Below are positions 28,945 through 38,064 of a stretch of 64,000 nucleotides of DNA, one piece after another (position 1 is the stretch's first letter; every line of letters begins with the position of its first letter). The DNA comes from Paenirhizobium daejeonense (GTDB lineage: Bacteria > Pseudomonadota > Alphaproteobacteria > Rhizobiales > Rhizobiaceae). The notes under the pieces were generated by a model that was given only the letters and a program-made list of their open reading frames with translations, made no database searches and was not told the DNA's origin. Location: the NCBI RefSeq assembly GCF_014280875.1, contig NZ_JACLAL010000004.1:186001-250000 (forward strand). The letters run 5' to 3'. The position numbers and the translations under genes were made by a program.

Positions 28945-29259
28945 TTAGAACGTGTCCTCGTCTTCATCTCCAGCCGTTGCGACCACCGCAGGGCCGGGCG
29001 CACTCAGGAATACGATCCGCTCATCATTTCCAGCGCGTAGTGCGTCATGAATGCGGCCCAGTATCTTGACCAGTTCCCTTGCGGGCACCGCTTCTTTAAC
29101 GTCCGCGCGGACACGGATGATCGGCTCGCCGTCAAAAGTCTCGTCCTCTTTGATCGAGGCCCTGTTGAAGCCATAGTCCTTGAAGGCGTCGCTCAACAAA
29201 GGCGTTACGATCTTGTCGATCTGTTCAGGCGCCAAGTACACGGCACGAAGACTTGCCAT
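28945..29259 (-). CDS. small partner protein of the HEPN-like gene, unknown function
   Basis: This 104-residue protein is not recognised. It has a mixed alpha/beta look (YLAPEQIDKIVTPLLSDAFKD, then IIRVRADVKEAVPARELVKIL) and an acidic tail (GDEDEDTF). It lies between pheS (50 bases upstream) and the HEPN-like gene (two bases downstream), so it is co-transcribed with both. By position it could be the antitoxin or regulatory partner of the HEPN-like protein; this is inference. The ATG at 29259 is preferred to one three codons earlier because of the closer fit of the coding pattern; this choice is weak. Confidence 0.6.
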   Translation of the reverse strand: MASLRAVYLAPEQIDKIVTPLLSDAFKDYGFNRASIKEDETFDGEPIIRVRADVKEAVPARELVKILGRIHDALRAGNDERIVFLSAPGPAVVATAGDEDEDTF

Positions 29260-29309
29260 CACACCCACCTTCCCATGTGGAATCCATCAGGAACGATACT
29301 CCATAACCC

Positions 29310-30395
29310 TCACGCGCTCAAACCGCCGAACAGGGTCGGCACGTCGAGCGGGCGGAAGCCGTAATGGCTCATCCAGCGCACGTCGGCGTTGAAGAAGTCT
29401 CTGAGGTCCGGCATGCCGTATTTCAGCATGGCGATGCGGTCGAGGCCCATGCCCCAGGCAAAGCCCTGGTACTCGTCCGGATCGAGACCGCCGGCGCGCA
29501 GCACGTTCGGATGAACCATGCCGCAGCCGAGGATTTCCATCCAGTCGGTGCCTTCGCCGAACTTGACGATCGGGCCGGAGGAGCGGTCGCACTGGATGTC
29601 GACCTCGAAGCTCGGCTCCGTGAAGGGGAAGAAGGACGGGCGGAAGCGCATCACCACCTTGTCGACCTCGAAGAAGGCCTTGCAGAACTCCTCGAGAACC
29701 CAGCGCAGGTGGCCGACATTGGCGGTCTTGTCGATGACGAGGCCCTCGACCTGATGGAACATCGGCGAATGGGTGGCGTCACTGTCCTGACGATAGGTCT
29801 TGCCGGGAATGACGATGCGGATCGGCGGCTTCTGCGCTTCCATGGTGCGCACCTGCACCGGCGAGGTATGGGTGCGCAGAACCTTGCGCTCGCCGTTCTC
29901 GTCGGGCGACAGGAAGAAGGTGTCGTGCATCTCGCGGGCCGGATGACCCTCGGGGAAATTCAGTGCCGTGAAGTTGTAGTAGTCGGTCTCGATATCCGGA
30001 CCTTCGGCGATGGAGAAGCCCATGTCGGCGAAGATGGCGGTGATCTCGTCGACGATCTGGCTGATCGGATGGATGCGGCCGCGTTCGGCGGGAGAGGACC
30101 GCACCGGCAGGCTGACATCGACGGTCTCCGCCTTCAGGCGGGCATTGATCGCGGCGTCGCGCAGCTCGCTCTTGCGGGCGGTGATCTTCTCGGTCAGCTC
30201 GTTCTTCAGCGCGTTGATTGCGGCACCGCGCGTCTGGCGTTCTTCCGGCGTCATGCTACCCAGCGTCTTCAGCAGTTCGGAAACCGAACCCTTCTTGCCG
30301 AGCGCGGCAACGCGCACTGCCTCGATCGCGGCTTCGTCTTCGGCGGCCGTAACATCCGAAAGAAGCGCTATTTTCAGACTGTCGAGATCGGACAT
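29310..30395 (-). CDS. pheS: phenylalanine-tRNA ligase alpha subunit
   Basis: PheS is the catalytic alpha chain of phenylalanyl-tRNA synthetase. The 361-residue product has the N-terminal coiled-coil that binds tRNA (residues about 1-85) and a class II catalytic core. Motif 2 is seen around [16 protein letters not shown] and motif 3 as [17 protein letters not shown]. The C-terminus ends LFGGLSA. The ATG at 30395 follows an AGGAAAG sequence. A strong hairpin with a T-run lies about 60 bases upstream, after rplT, so pheS must have its own promoter or be reached by read-through. No phenylalanine-rich leader peptide was found. Confidence 0.98.
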   Translation of the reverse strand: MSDLDSLKIALLSDVTAAEDEAAIEAVRVAALGKKGSVSELLKTLGSMTPEERQTRGAAINALKNELTEKITARKSELRDAAINARLKAETVDVSLPVRSSPAERGRIHPISQIVDEITAIFADMGFSIAEGPDIETDYYNFTALNFPEGHPAREMHDTFFLSPDENGERKVLRTHTSPVQVRTMEAQKPPIRIVIPGKTYRQDSDATHSPMFHQVEGLVIDKTANVGHLRWVLEEFCKAFFEVDKVVMRFRPSFFPFTEPSFEVDIQCDRSSGPIVKFGEGTDWMEILGCGMVHPNVLRAGGLDPDEYQGFAWGMGLDRIAMLKYGMPDLRDFFNADVRWMSHYGFRPLDVPTLFGGLSA

Positions 30396-30454
30396 CTTGT
30401 CTTTCCTGCCCTGGTTCCTCTGCCGAGCCTGACGTCCCGGCGTGACGATGATAT

Positions 30455-30491
30455 GAAAAAACCCGCGCCAGCCCTGCCAGCGCGGGTTTCC
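30455..30491 (-). terminator. terminator between rplT and pheS
   Basis: On the minus strand AAACCCGCGC and GCGCGGGTTT form a ten-pair stem followed by TTTTTT. It should end the infC-rpmI-rplT transcript. It could also act as an attenuator for pheS, but no leader peptide is visible. Confidence 0.85.
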
Positions 30492-30527
30492 CAATCGGAT
30501 TGTGCAATGAGCTTGGGAAGCGCTGGC

Positions 30528-30932
30528 TTACTTGACCGCGCTTTCAAACTCGTTGGCCGTACCCTTTTCCTTGAGGTAGGCAAGTGCCTTCTTGGAAGCT
30601 TCGACGAGGGCGCCGAAAGCTGCAGGCTCATGGATGGCCATGTCGGACAGAACCTTGCGGTCGACTTCGATGCCGGCCTTGTTGAGGCCGTCGATGAAGC
30701 GGCCATAGGTCAGGCCGAATTCGCGGACGGCAGCGTTGATACGCTGGATCCACAGGGCGCGGAAGTTACGCTTGTTGACCTTGCGGTCGCGGTAGGCGAA
30801 CTGCTTGGAACGATCGACGGCAGCCTTTGCTGCGCGGATCGTGTTCTTGCGGCGGCCGTAGAAGCCCTTGGCTGCCTTCAATACCTTCTTGTGCTTGGCG
30901 TGGGCGGTAACGCCGCGTTTTACGCGTGCCAT
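30528..30932 (-). CDS. rplT: 50S ribosomal protein L20
   Basis: L20 binds 23S rRNA early in assembly of the large subunit and often represses its own operon. The 134-residue length is that of alphaproteobacterial L20. The sequence [20 protein letters not shown] and the following [20 protein letters not shown] are diagnostic. It lies 42 bases after rpmI on the same strand, in the conserved order infC-rpmI-rplT. A terminator follows. Confidence 0.99.
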   Translation of the reverse strand: MARVKRGVTAHAKHKKVLKAAKGFYGRRKNTIRAAKAAVDRSKQFAYRDRKVNKRNFRALWIQRINAAVREFGLTYGRFIDGLNKAGIEVDRKVLSDMAIHEPAAFGALVEASKKALAYLKEKGTANEFESAVK

Positions 30933-30974
30933 GTCATGATCTCCTTAAAACTTGGTCCAGTTGGGCGGAAGGTC

Positions 30975-31178
30975 TCAGAGACCGTTCGGCAGGTAGTTCT
31001 TGATAACCTTCTTGCCGTCAGCTTCGGCGAGGATCATCGTACCGCGAGCATCGCGGATGAACTTGTTGGACCGCTTGATCATGCCGTGGCGCTTACCGGC
31101 AGCCGCAGCGACAACCTTGCCAGTTGCGGTGATCTTGAACCGCTTCTTGGCCGAGGACTTCGTCTTCATCTTGGGCAT
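30975..31178 (-). CDS. rpmI: 50S ribosomal protein L35
   Basis: L35 is a 67-residue component of the large ribosomal subunit. [20 protein letters not shown] at the start, [20 protein letters not shown] in the middle and the NYLPNGL end are diagnostic. The ATG at 31178 is used; a longer open reading begins at 31253 but has no homology. It lies between infC and rplT, 213 bases after infC, and that gap may hold an L20-responsive leader. Confidence 0.99.
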   Translation of the reverse strand: MPKMKTKSSAKKRFKITATGKVVAAAAGKRHGMIKRSNKFIRDARGTMILAEADGKKVIKNYLPNGL

Positions 31179-31337
31179 TTTGCTACTCCATTGTTTTTGT
31201 GAAAGACCAGCCGACGAAAGCCGGTTTTCAAGCATTAGAAACGGCCACGGCATGCCCTGCCGGACCGTTCGGACGGGCGCTTATAACCGCGAAGGGAAAA
31301 AAGCGCAACGGGGGTCGATACAATCTCTGAAAATGCG

Positions 31338-31362
31338 AATGCCGCCCCCGTGGAGCGGCATT
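31338..31362 (-). promoter_or_regulatory. hairpin between infC and rpmI
   Basis: AATGCCGC at 31338-31345 and GCGGCATT at 31355-31362 can pair around a nine-base loop, 30 bases after the infC stop. There is no clear T-run, so it may be a pause site or part of the L20 control region and not a full terminator. Confidence 0.4.
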
Positions 31363-31391
31363 GGTGAAATCACCCGAACGCGCGATGGAGC

Positions 31392-31928
31392 TCACTTCGG
31401 AGCGAGCACCATCATCATCTGGCGTCCTTCGAGCTTGGGCTCGGCTTCGACCTTGGCAATCGTCACGGTGTCTTCCTTGACCTGCATCAGGAGCTTCATG
31501 CCGAGTTCCTGGTGAGCCATCTCGCGGCCACGAAACTTCAGGGTCACCTTAACCTTGTCGCCCTCTTCGAAGAAACGCGCCATCGACTTCATCTTCACCT
31601 CATAGTCATGGGTGTCGATGTTCGGGCGCATCTTGATTTCTTTGACTTCGACGATCTTCTGCTTCTTGCGCGCTTCCGCCGCCTTCTTCTGGTTGGCGTA
31701 TTTCAGCTTGCCAAGGTCGAGGATCTTGCAGACCGGCGGCTCGGCATTGGGCGAGATCTCGACGAGGTCGAGACCCGCTTCTTCCGCCATCTTCAGCGCC
31801 TGATCCGTCGGCACAACACCGAGATTCACGCCTTCTTCATTGATCAACTGAACTTTGGGAATCCTGATTTCCCGGTTGGAGCGCGGCCCATCCTTGACGG
31901 GGGCGTCGGCTTTGAAAGGTCTGCGAAT
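31392..31928 (-). CDS. infC: translation initiation factor IF-3 (AUU start)
   Basis: IF-3 binds the 30S subunit, prevents premature subunit joining and discriminates against wrong start codons. The 178-residue product has the N-terminal domain ([20 protein letters not shown]), the linker, and the C-terminal domain ([20 protein letters not shown], then [20 protein letters not shown]). The reading frame begins at ATT (31926-31928) with GGAG nine bases upstream and gives the rhizobial N-terminus [20 protein letters not shown] starts are known for infC and allow the factor to repress its own translation. The nearest upstream ATG would give a long unsupported extension. Confidence 0.96.
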   Translation of the reverse strand: MRRPFKADAPVKDGPRSNREIRIPKVQLINEEGVNLGVVPTDQALKMAEEAGLDLVEISPNAEPPVCKILDLGKLKYANQKKAAEARKKQKIVEVKEIKMRPNIDTHDYEVKMKSMARFFEEGDKVKVTLKFRGREMAHQELGMKLLMQVKEDTVTIAKVEAEPKLEGRQMMMVLAPK

Positions 31929-32137
31929 GGTCGTATTCTCCTCGAACTGTTCCGGATAGCCGCAACGTCCTCGCTGCGCTGGAATCTGGTGCGCAGGCAA
32001 AATGGCGATTGCGGATTTTATGTCAATAGCATGCCTGTCATAGAAAATCACCTGTTGTCCGTTCATTCGCGAGTGTGTTTTACAGGCCGCAGCGTCGCAC
32101 CACGTGGGCGGGGACGCGGGCAACAAGGAGAACGGGC

Positions 32138-32947
32138 ATGGCCGAGGGTGAAAACGGGATCGTCGCGACGCATCTGACGGTGGGTGAGGGGGATGATTCC
32201 CGGCTGATCGCCATGCTGTTGCGCCCTGCCGCCGGAAATGCTTCCCCTTCAATGCCGGCGCTTGTCTGGCTCGGCGGCTACCGCTCCGACATGACCGGTA
32301 CCAAGGCGATCGAACTCGACGCGCTCGCAGCCGAAAACGGCCTTGCAGCGATCCGCTTCGATTATTCCGGCCACGGGGCTTCGGGCGGCGAATTCCGCAA
32401 GGGTACGATAAGCCGCTGGACGCAGGAAGCTCTGGCCGTGCTGGAGCATGTCGCGCCCGAAAGTGTGGTTCTTGTCGGCTCCTCCATGGGTGGCTGGATC
32501 GCGATCCGGGTGATTCAGGAACTGAAGAGGCTCGGTCGGGGACCTAAGATCAAGGGGCTCGTGCTGATCGCGCCGGCACCGGATTTCACCATCGATCTCA
32601 TCGAGCCGAATCTCTCGGAAGCCGAGCGCACGTCTCTTTCCGAGCGCGGCTATTTTGAGGAGCCTTCCGAATACAGCCCGGAACCGAACATCTTTACCCG
32701 TGCCCTGATCGAGGACGGTCGGAAAAATCAGGTGCTGAAAGGCATCATCGAGACCGGGTGCCCGGTGCATATCCTCCAGGGCATGGCCGATCCCGACGTG
32801 CCCTACAAGCACGCGCTGAAGCTGATGGAATTCCTGCCGGCTGACGACGTGGTGCTGACGCTGGTGCAGGGCGGCGACCACAGGCTTTCACGGCCCGAGG
32901 ACATCGCCCGAATGAAGGCGGCGGTCGTCGCCATGTTGCCGGCGTGA
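32138..32947 (+). CDS. alpha/beta hydrolase, ABHD10-like
   Basis: This 269-residue hydrolase has the alpha/beta fold. The strand [17 protein letters not shown] and the motif [15 protein letters not shown] are typical of ABHD10-like and carboxylesterase-type bacterial proteins. The nucleophile is Ser116 in [15 protein letters not shown], the acid lies near [12 protein letters not shown], and the histidine is in QGGDHRLSR near the C-terminus. The ATG at 32138 follows AAGGAG. It is divergent from infC. ABHD10 enzymes cleave thioesters or acyl glucuronides; the substrate here is unknown. Confidence 0.9.
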   Translation: MAEGENGIVATHLTVGEGDDSRLIAMLLRPAAGNASPSMPALVWLGGYRSDMTGTKAIELDALAAENGLAAIRFDYSGHGASGGEFRKGTISRWTQEALAVLEHVAPESVVLVGSSMGGWIAIRVIQELKRLGRGPKIKGLVLIAPAPDFTIDLIEPNLSEAERTSLSERGYFEEPSEYSPEPNIFTRALIEDGRKNQVLKGIIETGCPVHILQGMADPDVPYKHALKLMEFLPADDVVLTLVQGGDHRLSRPEDIARMKAAVVAMLPA

Positions 32948-33051
32948 TGACGTCCGGGCCCTCTGTCCCGGATCTGTCGCATTTTAACCATAGTTGACAA
33001 ATCCCTAACGCGCATGGCGTCGCGGTAATTGACTCGTAACCCTTCTGAACC

Positions 33052-33067
33052 TTAACGTTTTGTTAAC
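33052..33067 (+). promoter_or_regulatory. CtrA-type box
   Basis: TTAACGTTTTGTTAAC fits TTAA-N7-TTAA exactly, the consensus for the cell-cycle regulator CtrA in alphaproteobacteria. It lies 19 bases before the start of the BTLCP gene and would overlap its promoter. Confidence 0.6.
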
Positions 33068-33085
33068 GAATGAAGGGACGAGTTC

Positions 33086-33703
33086 ATGATGAACGGTTCG
33101 AACGCGCTTGCCGCGCTGGTGGTTTCGCTGGCGGTCATGGCGCCAGCCAGCACGGCCTTGACGGCGCCGAAGACCCAGTTGTCCATGCAGACGGGCAATG
33201 TCACGTCCCAGCCGATCGGCCATTATGAATTCTGCCGCGATCACCGCGACGAATGCAGCATTCGCACCAGGTCGGGCTCGTCTGCACGCGTGACCGCCCA
33301 CGGCTGGGAGGTCGTGCGCGACATCAATCTGTCCGTGAACACGACGATCGCGCCGATGACCGATATGGAGATCTACGGTCGCGAGGAAGTCTGGGCCTAT
33401 CCCGTCGACGCCGGCGATTGCGAGGATTTCGTTCTCCTCAAGCGCCGCAAGCTCATGGACGCCGGCTTCTCTCCCGCCGACCTGCTGATCACCGTCGTGC
33501 GCAAGCCCGACGGCGAGGGGCATGCCGTCCTGACGCTGCGCACGGCCCAGGGCGACTTCATTCTCGACAACCTCGTCGATGAAGTGAAGCTCTGGACCGA
33601 CACGCCCTATACCTACCTGAAGCGTCAGGCGAGCTTCGATACGGGCCGCTGGGTCACCATCGAGAACGGCACCACCGACGTCATGGTTGGCGCTCTGAAG
33701 TAA
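33086..33703 (+). CDS. transglutaminase-like cysteine peptidase (BTLCP/LapG family)
   Basis: This 205-residue periplasmic protein belongs to the bacterial transglutaminase-like cysteine proteinase family (PF06035), which includes LapG, the protease that cuts surface adhesins. A signal peptide ends near ASTALTA (residue about 27). The catalytic Cys112 (VDAGDCEDFVLLK), His146 (GEGHAVLTL) and Asp161 (DFILDNLVDE) are present. No LapD or adhesin gene is nearby, so the target is not known; many rhizobia carry several such proteins. A CtrA-type box upstream suggests cell-cycle control. The ribosome-binding site AAGGGA precedes the double ATG. Confidence 0.93.
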   Translation: MMNGSNALAALVVSLAVMAPASTALTAPKTQLSMQTGNVTSQPIGHYEFCRDHRDECSIRTRSGSSARVTAHGWEVVRDINLSVNTTIAPMTDMEIYGREEVWAYPVDAGDCEDFVLLKRRKLMDAGFSPADLLITVVRKPDGEGHAVLTLRTAQGDFILDNLVDEVKLWTDTPYTYLKRQASFDTGRWVTIENGTTDVMVGALK

Positions 33704-33713
33704 GTGCGCTCAT

Positions 33714-33834
33714 AGAGCATGATCCGACAGGAGCGAAGCGAGGATCGACAAGATTATGCTTCAAAAGGAATTTGTTGGAGCGCCGATCTGACGCAGTCGG
33801 ATCGAGACGCGCTCCCGGCGGGAGCAATGCTCCC
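33714..33834. repeat. dispersed rhizobial intergenic repeat
   Basis: The DNA begins AGAGCATGATCCGA and contains GATTATGCTTC about 40 bases later, then two hairpins: GATCTGAC/GTCGGATC near 33784-33802 and GGGAGC-AAT-GCTCCC at 33820-33834. It belongs to the short palindromic repeats common between genes in rhizobia. It ends at the stop of the convergent Lrp gene. Confidence 0.55.
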
Positions 33835-33835
33835 G

Positions 33836-34318
33836 CTATCCCCTGGCAAATGAAAGCGGCAGGCCTTCGAACGGCTTGATCTCCTTCAGCACGAAAGTCG
33901 TCTGCATTTCCTTGATGCGCGGCAGGCGGCGCACCACTGTCATGGCGAAATCCGCATAGGTGTCGAGGTCGGGCGAGACGACCTGCAGCAGGAAATCCGC
34001 GTCGCCCGCAATGCTGTAGCAGGCCACGACCTCCTTGAGCTTCGAGACGCTGGCCGAAAATTCTTCCGCTTCCTGTTCGCTGTGGCTGTCGATCTTGACG
34101 CGGATGAAGGCGAGTACGCCGAGGCCGATCTTCTTGCGGTCCAGTTCGGCGCGATAGCCCTTGATAACGCCGGTCTCTTCCAGTTGCCGCACACGCCGCC
34201 AGCATGGTGAGGTGGAGAGGCCGACCTCCTCCGATAACGTCTGGTTGGTCATCCGTCCGTCGGTTTGTAACGCCTCCAATATCCTGACATCGACTGCTTC
34301 AAGGGGATCGTTCGGCAT
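33836..34318 (-). CDS. Lrp/AsnC-family transcriptional regulator
   Basis: This 160-residue regulator has an N-terminal helix-turn-helix (VDVRILEALQTDGRMTNQTL, then EEVGLSTSPCWRRVRQLEE) and a C-terminal RAM domain (LGVLAFIRVKIDSHSEQE, then ACYSIAGDADFLLQVV). Such proteins sense amino acids and control transport or metabolism genes. GGAGGT lies seven bases before the ATG. The gene is divergent from a DUF2000 gene, with an AT-rich 126-base region between, so it probably regulates that gene and itself. Confidence 0.94.
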   Translation of the reverse strand: MPNDPLEAVDVRILEALQTDGRMTNQTLSEEVGLSTSPCWRRVRQLEETGVIKGYRAELDRKKIGLGVLAFIRVKIDSHSEQEAEEFSASVSKLKEVVACYSIAGDADFLLQVVSPDLDTYADFAMTVVRRLPRIKEMQTTFVLKEIKPFEGLPLSFARG

Positions 34319-34444
34319 GATCTACCTCCGTGTATCCACGTATCGGTAAATTCTACCCAGATACAGATAAAGTCTGCAATAAAAGGCAGGAAATTTCCGG
34401 CGGGCGGCACTAGTTTTGCCCGAGAATCCAATGCCGGAGCAGAA

Positions 34445-34864
34445 ATGACCGAAGATCTTCGTCTCGCCATCGTCGTCAACCCCGAACTGCCTCAGGGCTT
34501 TCTCGCCAACACTGTCGGAGCAATCGCGATAGGGATTGGTGCGAAGCTGCCTGAGCTGGCGGCGCGCCAGCTTGTGGACGGACAAGGGCGCCGGATCGAC
34601 GTCAGTTCGACATTACCCGTGCTGATCCTTCAGGCGGATGATGAGGCCCTGCGGCGGCTGATGCTGAAGGCGCTGGATGGGGCCGGTCCGGCAGGTGCTG
34701 TTGTTCCCTTCCCGGCTTTCGCCCGTGCCCTGCACGTCTATGCCGACTACGAGGCATCCATGCCGGAGAGGGATCTTGGCGAGGAAAAGATCGACGGCCT
34801 CGGTATTGTCGGGCCGTCGAAATGGGTGAAGTCGCTGACGGGGGCGTTGAAGTTGCTGCGGTGA
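34445..34864 (+). CDS. DUF2000 family protein
   Basis: This 139-residue protein matches the DUF2000 family (PF09391) as I recall it: IVVNPELPQGFLANTVGAIAIG and a C-terminal segment ending GLGIVGPSKWVKSLTG. Structures of the family resemble peptidyl-tRNA hydrolase-like folds, but no activity is established. GGAG lies just before the ATG. It is divergent from the Lrp regulator; DUF2000 genes are often found beside AsnC-type regulators. Predicted cytoplasmic. Confidence 0.82.
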   Translation: MTEDLRLAIVVNPELPQGFLANTVGAIAIGIGAKLPELAARQLVDGQGRRIDVSSTLPVLILQADDEALRRLMLKALDGAGPAGAVVPFPAFARALHVYADYEASMPERDLGEEKIDGLGIVGPSKWVKSLTGALKLLR

Positions 34865-34985
34865 GGGGGCGTGTCTGACGGGTGGTCGGGATCAGGATAC
34901 GCCCGGCCACTCGCTTTGGGCTCGTGGCGTTCGTCGTTGAAATCGATTCACTGGATCGATTTCTCCGGCTGCGCCGGATCACTCC

Positions 34986-35969
34986 TCACCCATTCCCGAT
35001 CAGGATGCCGGCGGCGAGCACCAGCGACCCGCCGAACACCACCTGTAGCACCGCGCGCAGGAACGGCGTTTCCATGTAGCGGTTCTGGATGAAGGCGATG
35101 GCCCAGAGCTCGAAGAACACCACCACTGCCGCAGTCAGCGTCGCCGTCCAGAAATGCGGGATGAGATAAGGCAGCGCGTGGCCGAGGCCGCCAAGTGCGG
35201 TCATGATGCCGGAAGCAAAGCCGCGCTTGATCGGCGAGCCGCGACCGGAGATCTTGCCGTCGTCATGGGCCGCTTCGGTAAAGCCCATGGAAATGCCGGC
35301 GCCGACGGAAGCCGAGAGGCCGACCAGGAAGGTCTGCCAGGTATCGCCGGTGGCAAAGGCCGCTGCGAAGATCGGTGCGAGCGTCGAGACCGAGCCATCC
35401 ATCAGGCCGGCAAGGCCCGGCTGGACATAGGTCAGGATGAATTGGCGTCGCGCCGTTTCGTTCTCTTCTGCCTTGACCTCGCCGGGCACATGTTTTTCGC
35501 CAAGCTTGGCCGCAATTTCCTCGTGACCCTGTTCGGCCAGTGCAAGATCGCCAAGCAGCTTGCGTGTCGACGCATCGCTCGTCCGCTTTTCCGCCTCGAC
35601 ATAGAAGCGATAGGCGCCTTCCTCCATCTTGCCGGCTTCCGCACGGATCTGCTCCAGCGACTGGTTGGCGCGCAGCCAGTCCGGCTTGCGCTCGTAGAAG
35701 CCAGTCACATGCTCTCGCCGGATCAGCGGAATGCGCTCGCCGAAGCGCTGGCGATGCATGTCGATCAGCATGTTGCGATGGGTCTGCTCCACCTCAGCCA
35801 TGTCCTCGAAGACCTTAGCCGACTGCGGATATTGCGCCCGAAGTTGATCGGCATAGGCAAGATAGATGCGCGCGTCATCCTCCTCCGACGATATCGCCAG
35901 CGCCAGGATTTCCTGCTCGCTGAGACTGTCGAAGGAACGCTTGGCCATCGAAAACAGGCTGCGGAACAT
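34986..35969 (-). CDS. mbfA: membrane-bound ferritin MbfA, iron exporter
   Basis: MbfA exports iron across the inner membrane and protects rhizobia and Agrobacterium against iron and peroxide stress. The 327-residue product has an N-terminal ferritin-like domain with di-iron glutamates (SSEEDDARIYLAYADQL, AEVEQTHRNML, MEEGAYRFYVEAEKR, LALAEQGHEEIAAK) at residues about 20-165. The C-terminal part is a VIT1/CCC1-type membrane domain (GLAGLMDGSVSTLAPIFAAA and further helices). An Irr-type iron control element lies 19 bases upstream of the start. Irr should repress the gene when iron is low. Confidence 0.96.
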   Translation of the reverse strand: MFRSLFSMAKRSFDSLSEQEILALAISSEEDDARIYLAYADQLRAQYPQSAKVFEDMAEVEQTHRNMLIDMHRQRFGERIPLIRREHVTGFYERKPDWLRANQSLEQIRAEAGKMEEGAYRFYVEAEKRTSDASTRKLLGDLALAEQGHEEIAAKLGEKHVPGEVKAEENETARRQFILTYVQPGLAGLMDGSVSTLAPIFAAAFATGDTWQTFLVGLSASVGAGISMGFTEAAHDDGKISGRGSPIKRGFASGIMTALGGLGHALPYLIPHFWTATLTAAVVVFFELWAIAFIQNRYMETPFLRAVLQVVFGGSLVLAAGILIGNG

Positions 35970-35987
35970 GAATGGAAAACTCCAATA

Positions 35988-36004
35988 TTTAGAATTATTC
36001 TAAA
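35988..36004. promoter_or_regulatory. iron control element (ICE, Irr box)
   Basis: TTTAGAA-TTA-TTCTAAA is a perfect inverted repeat and equals the ICE consensus recognised by Irr in rhizobia. It lies directly upstream of mbfA, in the position expected for repression under iron limitation. Confidence 0.9.
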
Positions 36005-36178
36005 ATAAACATTCGCCCCATCGCTGGTCAAGGGCTGGCTGGTGGGCCAATCGACGCAGACCCGGCGAGGCGGCGCCAGTGTGGGCAGCGCATATGCGAC
36101 GATCGGCCTCGTGTTCCTATGTTTGACGAAAGTCAGCCCAAGGCGCATTAGAAGGCTGGACACGTGAAGGAGAAGTCC

Positions 36179-36652
36179 GTGGAAAACGATCTGGCCGGCA
36201 GGGCCGCCAACCGGGCGGACATACTGGAACGGGCAGCTGCCGAGATGGCGGCGATGGGCGTCGATACTGCCTTCATCGACCGTTTGGTCGAAACCTTTTA
36301 CGGCCGCGTGCAGGCGCATGAAACGCTCGGACCCGTTTTCGACGCGCGGCTCGCCGGCCGCTGGCCCGCGCATCTTCAGCGCATGAAGGCTTTCTGGACT
36401 TCAGTGGCTTTCAAGAATGGCGCCTATGGCGGCAAACCGGTTCAGGCCCATCACGGGGTCGAAGGCATCGCGGAAGGACTGTTTATCGAATGGCTCGCGC
36501 TGTTTCGCGCGACGCTTGCCGATCTTGAGGCGAGCGATGCGGCGCAGGCCTGGTTCATGGCGACGGCCGAGCGCATTGCCCGCAGCCTGGTGCTCTCGCT
36601 TTTCTATAACCCGGCCTTCGACGATCCTCGACGCAAGACGTCTGCCGGATAG
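36179..36652 (+). CDS. group III truncated haemoglobin
   Basis: This 157-residue protein is a truncated haemoglobin of group III, haem proteins linked to oxygen or NO handling. The B10 tyrosine is Tyr41 (LVETFYGRVQAHETLGPVF). Aligned from memory with Campylobacter Ctb, the proximal haem histidine is His91 (GGKPVQAHHGVEGI), and the end of the E/F region reads FIEWLALFRATL. HLQRMKAFWTSVAF fits the E helix. A GTG at 36179 with AAGGAG seven bases upstream is preferred; a GTG at 36164 is also in frame. It is divergent from mbfA, with 174 bases after the ICE box, so iron control through Irr is possible. Confidence 0.9.
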   Translation: MENDLAGRAANRADILERAAAEMAAMGVDTAFIDRLVETFYGRVQAHETLGPVFDARLAGRWPAHLQRMKAFWTSVAFKNGAYGGKPVQAHHGVEGIAEGLFIEWLALFRATLADLEASDAAQAWFMATAERIARSLVLSLFYNPAFDDPRRKTSAG

Positions 36653-36708
36653 TCTTGCGCGCAGTTTTATTGATCCCGTGCGGCTATCTGGCGCAATTTC
36701 ACGAATAG

Positions 36709-37944
<1,236 letters not shown>

Positions 37945-37970
37945 GCTGCAACCTCGCACTAGACGAATTC

Positions 37971-38003
37971 AAAAGCCCTGGATCGAAAGATCCGGGGCTT
38001 TTT
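37971..38003 (+). terminator. rho-independent terminator
   Basis: AAAAGCCCTGGATC and GATCCGGGGCTTTTT pair around a GAAA loop and end in a T-run. It closes the TRAP binding-protein gene and separates it from the convergent AraC gene. Confidence 0.9.
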
Positions 38004-38064
38004 GCTGCGATGTGGAAGTCCGATACCGCACCGTGATTGCAGGGCCGCAGCATCGCGTTCAGCG

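Noticed and set aside
30396..30527. Phenylalanine-rich leader peptide for attenuation of pheST
   Set aside because: A hairpin with a T-run is present, but no short reading frame with a run of Phe codons and a ribosome-binding site was found.
29364..31202. 612-codon open frame on the plus strand opposite pheS, rplT and rpmI
   Set aside because: It crosses three genes of certain identity and the intergenic terminator, so it is an artefact of codon bias.
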